The translations under genes were made by a program, and so were the position numbers. Shown here in pieces: positions 7,166 to 9,509 of a stretch of 9,509 nt of DNA. Origin of the DNA: Acidobacteriota bacterium (GTDB taxonomy: Bacteria > Acidobacteriota > Terriglobia > UBA7540); contig QHZK01000239.1 of the NCBI GenBank assembly GCA_003224635.1, positions 1 through 9,509 of the forward strand, in the 5' to 3' direction. Numbering within the stretch: position 1 is the stretch's first letter; each line of letters begins with the position of its first letter. The notes below the pieces were generated by a model. It was not told where the DNA came from and searched no databases. It saw only the letters and a list, made by a program, of their open reading frames with translations.

Positions 7166-7194
7166 ATTGTACCGTCCAGATGGGGGTTTATAAA
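7166..7194 (-). promoter_or_regulatory. Candidate sigma70-type promoter for the ATPase gene
   Basis: On the minus strand a -10 box TACAAT (7166-7171) lies 17 bases from a -35 box TTTATA (7189-7194). The -10 matches five of six consensus bases and the -35 four of six. It is placed about 80 bases upstream of the GTG start in the only AT-rich patch nearby. The TCAGTAT direct repeat lies 15 to 32 bases upstream of the -35 box, where an activator could bind. Confidence 0.35.
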
Positions 7195-7209
7195 TCAGGT
7201 AAGTTACTA

Positions 7210-7226
7210 TCAGTATTATTCAGTAT
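7210..7226. repeat. TCAGTAT direct repeat with one-helical-turn spacing
   Basis: TCAGTAT occurs at 7210-7216 and again at 7220-7226, exactly ten bases apart, inside an AT-rich patch flanked by TTAC (7204-7207) and GTAA (7227-7230). The ten-base phase puts both copies on the same DNA face, as in many regulator sites. It sits just upstream of the candidate ATPase promoter. Chance is not excluded for so short a unit. Confidence 0.35.
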
Positions 7227-7326
7227 GTAATTTTTGCGTAGCCTACAAAACTCCCCCTTACTGCTTGGTTGGAGGTTGGGAGGCGACGTCGTCTTTCTGC
7301 CCCGACGGGGTCCGAGTGCGTGTCGC

Positions 7327-7419
7327 TCAGGTGAAGCGCGAGAGTCCTGGAAGGCGCGTCACGATCACGCAAAGCACCACGAGAAGGAGAACCAGCACAA
7401 CGGAAAGGACGCTGCTCAT
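7327..7419 (-). CDS. Possible 30-residue single-span membrane peptide
   Basis: An ATG at 7419, preceded by AGGA with seven-base spacing, opens a 30-codon frame ending in TGA. The peptide starts MSSVLSVVLVLLLVVLCVIV and continues TRLPGLSRFT. That is about 17 consecutive, almost entirely hydrophobic residues followed by a short basic tail, the layout of a small inner-membrane peptide. It lies on the same strand as the ATPase, ending 243 bases before its start, and begins about 90 bases after the dehydratase stop. I do not recognise a family. Small single-span peptides include regulatory subunits and type I toxins, but a hydrophobic run can arise by chance from a GTC/CTT/GTG-rich stretch. The overlapping 71-residue frame on this strand has no hydrophobic or family signal. 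Confidence 0.35.
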   Translation of the reverse strand: MSSVLSVVLVLLLVVLCVIVTRLPGLSRFT

Positions 7420-7509
7420 GCGTGTATCCTACCACGGTTTGCGGCGATGTTCAGTTTATTAATAGCCAACATCGGCGGGCGACGCTTCAAAGTAGTTGAC
7501 GCGCCTGTC

Positions 7510-8871
7510 CTAGCTCCACAGCCGGTCCCAGGAGCGCTCGTTGTCCCACTGGGTGGTGGGTTCGAAGTAGCCCGTGCCCGGCATCAGGTGCTCCCGGACC
7601 GCATCCTCGTTGAGTGTCAGGCCGAGACCCGGCTTGGCGGGGACCGTGATCCAGCCGAGGTTGACGATGGGTTTTTCGACGCCTTCGACCAGGCTGTCCC
7701 ACCAAGGCACGTCCAGGGAGTGGTTTTCGAGCGCGAGAAAGTTGAGCGTGCTGGCCGCGCAGTGTACGTTGGCCATGCAGCTCACGGGCGTCCCGGCAAA
7801 GTGCATGGCCATCGGCACTCCGTACTCCCAGGCCATGTCGCCGATCTTGTGGGTCTCGAGGATCCCGCCCGACGTGGCAAGGTCGGGATGGATCTTGCCC
7901 ACCGCGTGGTTTTCGCAGAGGACCTGGAAGCCCTCCTTCAGGTAGATGTCCTCGCCCGTCAGAATGGGTGTGGGGCTCTCCGCTGTGATCTGCTTCAGCA
8001 GGTCCGTGTACATCCATGGGATTACGTCCTCTATCCAAGAGAGGTTATACTTCTCGTAGGCCTTGCCGAGCCGGATGATGGACTTCACCCCGAGGTGACC
8101 GAGGTGGTCCATGGAAAGGGGAACGTCCAGGCCCACCGCCTCCCGCACCGCGGCGACGAATTCCTCGAGCAAGGCGATGCCCTTGTCGGTCACTTCCATC
8201 CCGAGCAGCGGATGCGGGATAGAGTCCATGTCCCACTTGGTCAGGTCCGAGCGCACGGTGACCGTGCCAGGTTTGTCCGAGACCAGATCAACACCCAGGT
8301 CCATTTTGAGCCAGGTGAGTCCTTTGACTTCCTTGCGTTCCTTCATTCTTTGGGCATAGATCCTGGGGTCCTTGGACTCGGTCGTGTCGGCGTAGACTCG
8401 GATTTTGTCGCGGAACTTGCCGCCCAGCATCGCGTACACGGGCGCGTTGTAGACCTTGCCGGCGATGTCCCACAGCGCCATCTCGATCGCGCACACGCCG
8501 CCGGCCTGGCGAGCGTGTCCGCCGAATTGCTTGATCTTGCGGAAAATCCTGTCGATCTCGAGCGGGTTCTCGCCCGCGATGCGGCTCTTGAGCATCAGCG
8601 CGTAGGTGGGACTGGCGCCATCGCGCACCTCACCCAGCCCGTACACGCCCTGGTTGGTGTCGATGCGGATGATCGGACAGCTAAAAGGCGCCTTGACGAC
8701 GGTAGCCACGCGCAAGTCCGTGATCTTCAGCTCGGACGGGCTCGAATTCGTGTTGACGTTCTTCGGATACGCTTCTGCCGGCTCGCCGGCTATGAAGGCG
8801 CCGCCCAGCGCCGCGGCGGAGGACTTCAAGATACCGCGACGATCGATAAAATGCCGGTCGGGTGTGCTCAT
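7510..8871 (-). CDS. Tat-exported enolase-superfamily sugar-acid dehydratase (mandelate racemase/muconate lactonizing enzyme family)
   Basis: The 453-residue protein begins with a twin-arginine signal: DRRGILKSSAAALGGAFIAG at residues 10-29, followed by an AEA cleavage motif near 32-34. The enolase N-terminal capping domain covers about 48-160 and the barrel about 170-430. Expected metal ligands are D255 (SMDHLGHLG), E281 (SWIEDVIPW) and E307 (LTGEDIY). H357 (PMAMH) matches the catalytic histidine of galactonate dehydratase-like enzymes, and K189 (WLKMDLG) lies on the second strand side. The motif HPDLATSGGILETHKIGDMA is typical of that group. Enzymes of this type abstract the proton alpha to a carboxylate, most often to dehydrate a sugar acid to a 2-keto-3-deoxy acid; the exact substrate cannot be read here. 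Tat export implies folding before transport and action outside the cytoplasm. The upstream RraA-like gene on the same strand suggests joint catabolism. Racemase or cycloisomerase activity is possible but less likely. Confidence 0.88.
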   Translation of the reverse strand: MSTPDRHFIDRRGILKSSAAALGGAFIAGEPAEAYPKNVNTNSSPSELKITDLRVATVVKAPFSCPIIRIDTNQGVYGLGEVRDGASPTYALMLKSRIAGENPLEIDRIFRKIKQFGGHARQAGGVCAIEMALWDIAGKVYNAPVYAMLGGKFRDKIRVYADTTESKDPRIYAQRMKERKEVKGLTWLKMDLGVDLVSDKPGTVTVRSDLTKWDMDSIPHPLLGMEVTDKGIALLEEFVAAVREAVGLDVPLSMDHLGHLGVKSIIRLGKAYEKYNLSWIEDVIPWMYTDLLKQITAESPTPILTGEDIYLKEGFQVLCENHAVGKIHPDLATSGGILETHKIGDMAWEYGVPMAMHFAGTPVSCMANVHCAASTLNFLALENHSLDVPWWDSLVEGVEKPIVNLGWITVPAKPGLGLTLNEDAVREHLMPGTGYFEPTTQWDNERSWDRLWS

Positions 8872-8907
8872 AGCAGTTTGCCCTGTCTCTACTCGGCTCT
8901 GTGGAAT

Positions 8908-9038
8908 GAGTGACGGTCGCCCCTCACCCCTTTCCCCTCTCCCGCCAGGGGAGAGGGGAGAGCAGGCTTGAGTTCATGCCCTCTCCCCTTACGGGAGAGG
9001 GGGGCGCCCGCGCCGGGTGAGGGGGTTGACGGTCACTC
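8908..9038. repeat. Palindromic non-coding repeat element with inverted ends and two internal hairpins (copy A)
   Basis: The ends are inverted: GAGTGACGGTC (8908-8918) against the reverse complement of 9028-9038, GAGTGACCGTC, with one mismatch, each followed by a CCCCTCACCC-like run. Inside are two perfect hairpins. The first has 10-bp arms CCCCTCTCCC/GGGAGAGGGG (8934-8943 and 8949-8958, five-base loop). The second has 9-bp arms CCCTCTCCC/GGGAGAGGG (8979-8987 and 8993-9001, five-base loop). Its right half (GCGCCGGGTGAGGGGG, 9010-9025) is repeated at 587-602. It fills most of the gap between the RraA-like gene and the dehydratase. The layout fits a paired REP-like or MITE-like element with no coding capacity. 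It may fold in the transcript and reduce read-through, although neither hairpin has a T tract. Confidence 0.75.
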
Positions 9039-9076
9039 TATTCGACAGCGGTCACTAATCAAGTGGCGTCGCTCGC

Positions 9077-9509
9077 TCACTCTTCTTTCATGCGCAGTTT
9101 CGATCCTTTCTGTTCCAGCCACTTGTTGAATTCCTCGATCATCTCCTTCGTCCACTTGCGGTCGATCTGCCCGGGCGTGTACTTGCCCTCGCGCAGCATC
9201 GCGTGCCCCCACTCGTCCACCATGTGGGTCATCTGCGCCTGGTCGGCCACTTCCTGGGCGAGCTGCGGAGGAACGAACGTGACGCCCTCGGGATCGCTTA
9301 CCGCCACGTCGCCGGGCATCACGGTGACGTGACCGATACGGATGGGCACGTTGATCCCCATCAGCGTGACATCGCGCAGGGAGGAAGGATCGGTCGAGCG
9401 CACGAAGACCTGCATCCCCGCGATGCGCGCGATGCCCGTCTCGTCGCGCACCGAGCCGTCCACAATCAAGCCGTTGTGGCTCTTGGCGAAGATCGCGGTC
9501 GAGAGGTTG
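9077..9509 (-). CDS. RraA-like / HMG-CHA aldolase family protein, C-terminal part (cut by right window edge)
   Basis: The frame is open to the window edge, so the start lies outside; the visible 144 residues begin NLSTAIFAKSHNGLIVDGSV. The motif GLIVDGSVRDETGI holds the Arg-Asp pair that binds substrate and Mg2+ in class II 4-hydroxy-4-methyl-2-oxoglutarate/4-carboxy-4-hydroxy-2-oxoadipate aldolases. FVRSTDP, then NVPIRIGHVTVMPGDVAVSD and GVTFVPPQ complete the fold shared with the RNase E inhibitor RraA. A charged C-terminal extension (EWGHAMLREGKYTPGQIDRKWTK) goes beyond classical RraA. Such extended forms sit near sugar-acid genes, so a pyruvate-type aldolase or decarboxylase role is more likely than RNase E control. 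The protein appears cytoplasmic, since no export signal can be seen in the part present. It lies upstream of the Tat-exported dehydratase on the same strand, separated by the palindromic repeat. Confidence 0.82.
   Translation of the reverse strand, partial: NLSTAIFAKSHNGLIVDGSVRDETGIARIAGMQVFVRSTDPSSLRDVTLMGINVPIRIGHVTVMPGDVAVSDPEGVTFVPPQLAQEVADQAQMTHMVDEWGHAMLREGKYTPGQIDRKWTKEMIEEFNKWLEQKGSKLRMKEE

Larger units (their letters stand above)
7084..7509. other. Intergenic region upstream of the ATPase, partly AT-rich
   Basis: This 426-base gap holds no large gene. About 7160-7250 is clearly richer in A and T than the rest of the window and contains a candidate promoter and a 10-bp-period direct repeat. 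The stretch is loosely bracketed by GGGGGTTT (7182-7189) and AAAACTCCCCC (about 7246-7256), an imperfect inverted pair. A possible 30-residue membrane peptide occupies 7327-7419. Near the dehydratase stop, CGATGTT (7445-7451) and AACATCG (7468-7474) form a perfect 7-bp inverted repeat with a 16-base loop and no T tract. It could be an operator or a weak transcript end. Confidence 0.5.

Noticed and set aside
7182..7256. Insertion-sequence ends around the AT-rich patch
   Set aside because: The GGGGGTTT/AAAACTCCCCC match is short and imperfect, there is no transposase frame and no visible target duplication, so only a weak observation is kept.
7220..7435. 71-codon minus-strand frame overlapping the small membrane ORF
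   Set aside because: Its product is Arg/Ser/Pro-rich with no recognisable feature, and the overlapping 30-codon frame has both a better start context and a coherent hydrophobic segment.
7234..8913. 559-codon open frame on the plus strand
   Set aside because: It is antisense to the enolase-superfamily gene, where all catalytic residues are present. The plus-strand product is Val/His/Arg-rich with no family signal, as expected from GC-rich codon phase.
8908..9038. CRISPR-like or tandem array in the repeated CCTCTCCC tracts
   Set aside because: The units are inverted hairpin arms within one palindromic element, not direct repeats with equal unique spacers.

Overview
The window is high-GC bacterial chromosomal DNA. 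It most likely comes from an acidobacterium of the Solibacter/Bryobacter type. That inference rests on the Oar-like TonB-dependent receptor with an N-terminal carboxypeptidase-regulatory-like domain, the Tat-exported enolase-superfamily sugar-acid dehydratase next to an RraA-like aldolase, and many short GC-rich dispersed hairpin repeats. There is no rRNA, tRNA, CRISPR array, transposase or integrase in the window.

Layout, left to right. (1) 1-1832, minus strand: the three-gene proton-translocating NAD(P) transhydrogenase operon, transcribed pntAA (654-1832), pntAB (190-486), pntB (start at 193, running off the left edge). A GC-rich hairpin repeat sits between pntAA and pntAB; pntAB and pntB overlap by ATGA. 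(2) 1833-2203: divergent intergenic region with a GTAGGGG-type inverted repeat and a leader hairpin just before the next gene. (3) 2204-5459, plus strand: a large TonB-dependent outer-membrane receptor split by one frame change near 3626. The sequence looks as if a short stretch of barrel was deleted there. (4) 5494-7083, minus strand: an orphan P-loop/AAA-type ATPase with a long helical insert between its Walker motifs, resembling ORC/CDC6-like bacterial ATPases; its role is unknown. (5) 7084-7509: a partly AT-rich intergenic stretch with a candidate promoter, a one-helical-turn direct repeat and a possible 30-residue single-span membrane peptide (7327-7419). (6) 7510-8871, minus strand: a Tat-signal enolase-superfamily dehydratase/racemase. 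(7) 8908-9038: a roughly 131-bp palindromic repeat element with inverted ends and two internal hairpins, related to the repeat at 554-602. (8) 9077-9509, minus strand: an RraA/HMG-aldolase-like protein, cut by the right edge.

The pnt genes would couple the proton gradient to NADPH supply. The dehydratase and aldolase look like a sugar-acid catabolic pair. The receptor probably served polymer or nutrient uptake, or adhesion, before it broke. The ATPase is the least understood gene and the best candidate for something undescribed, although no partner gene is visible beside it.
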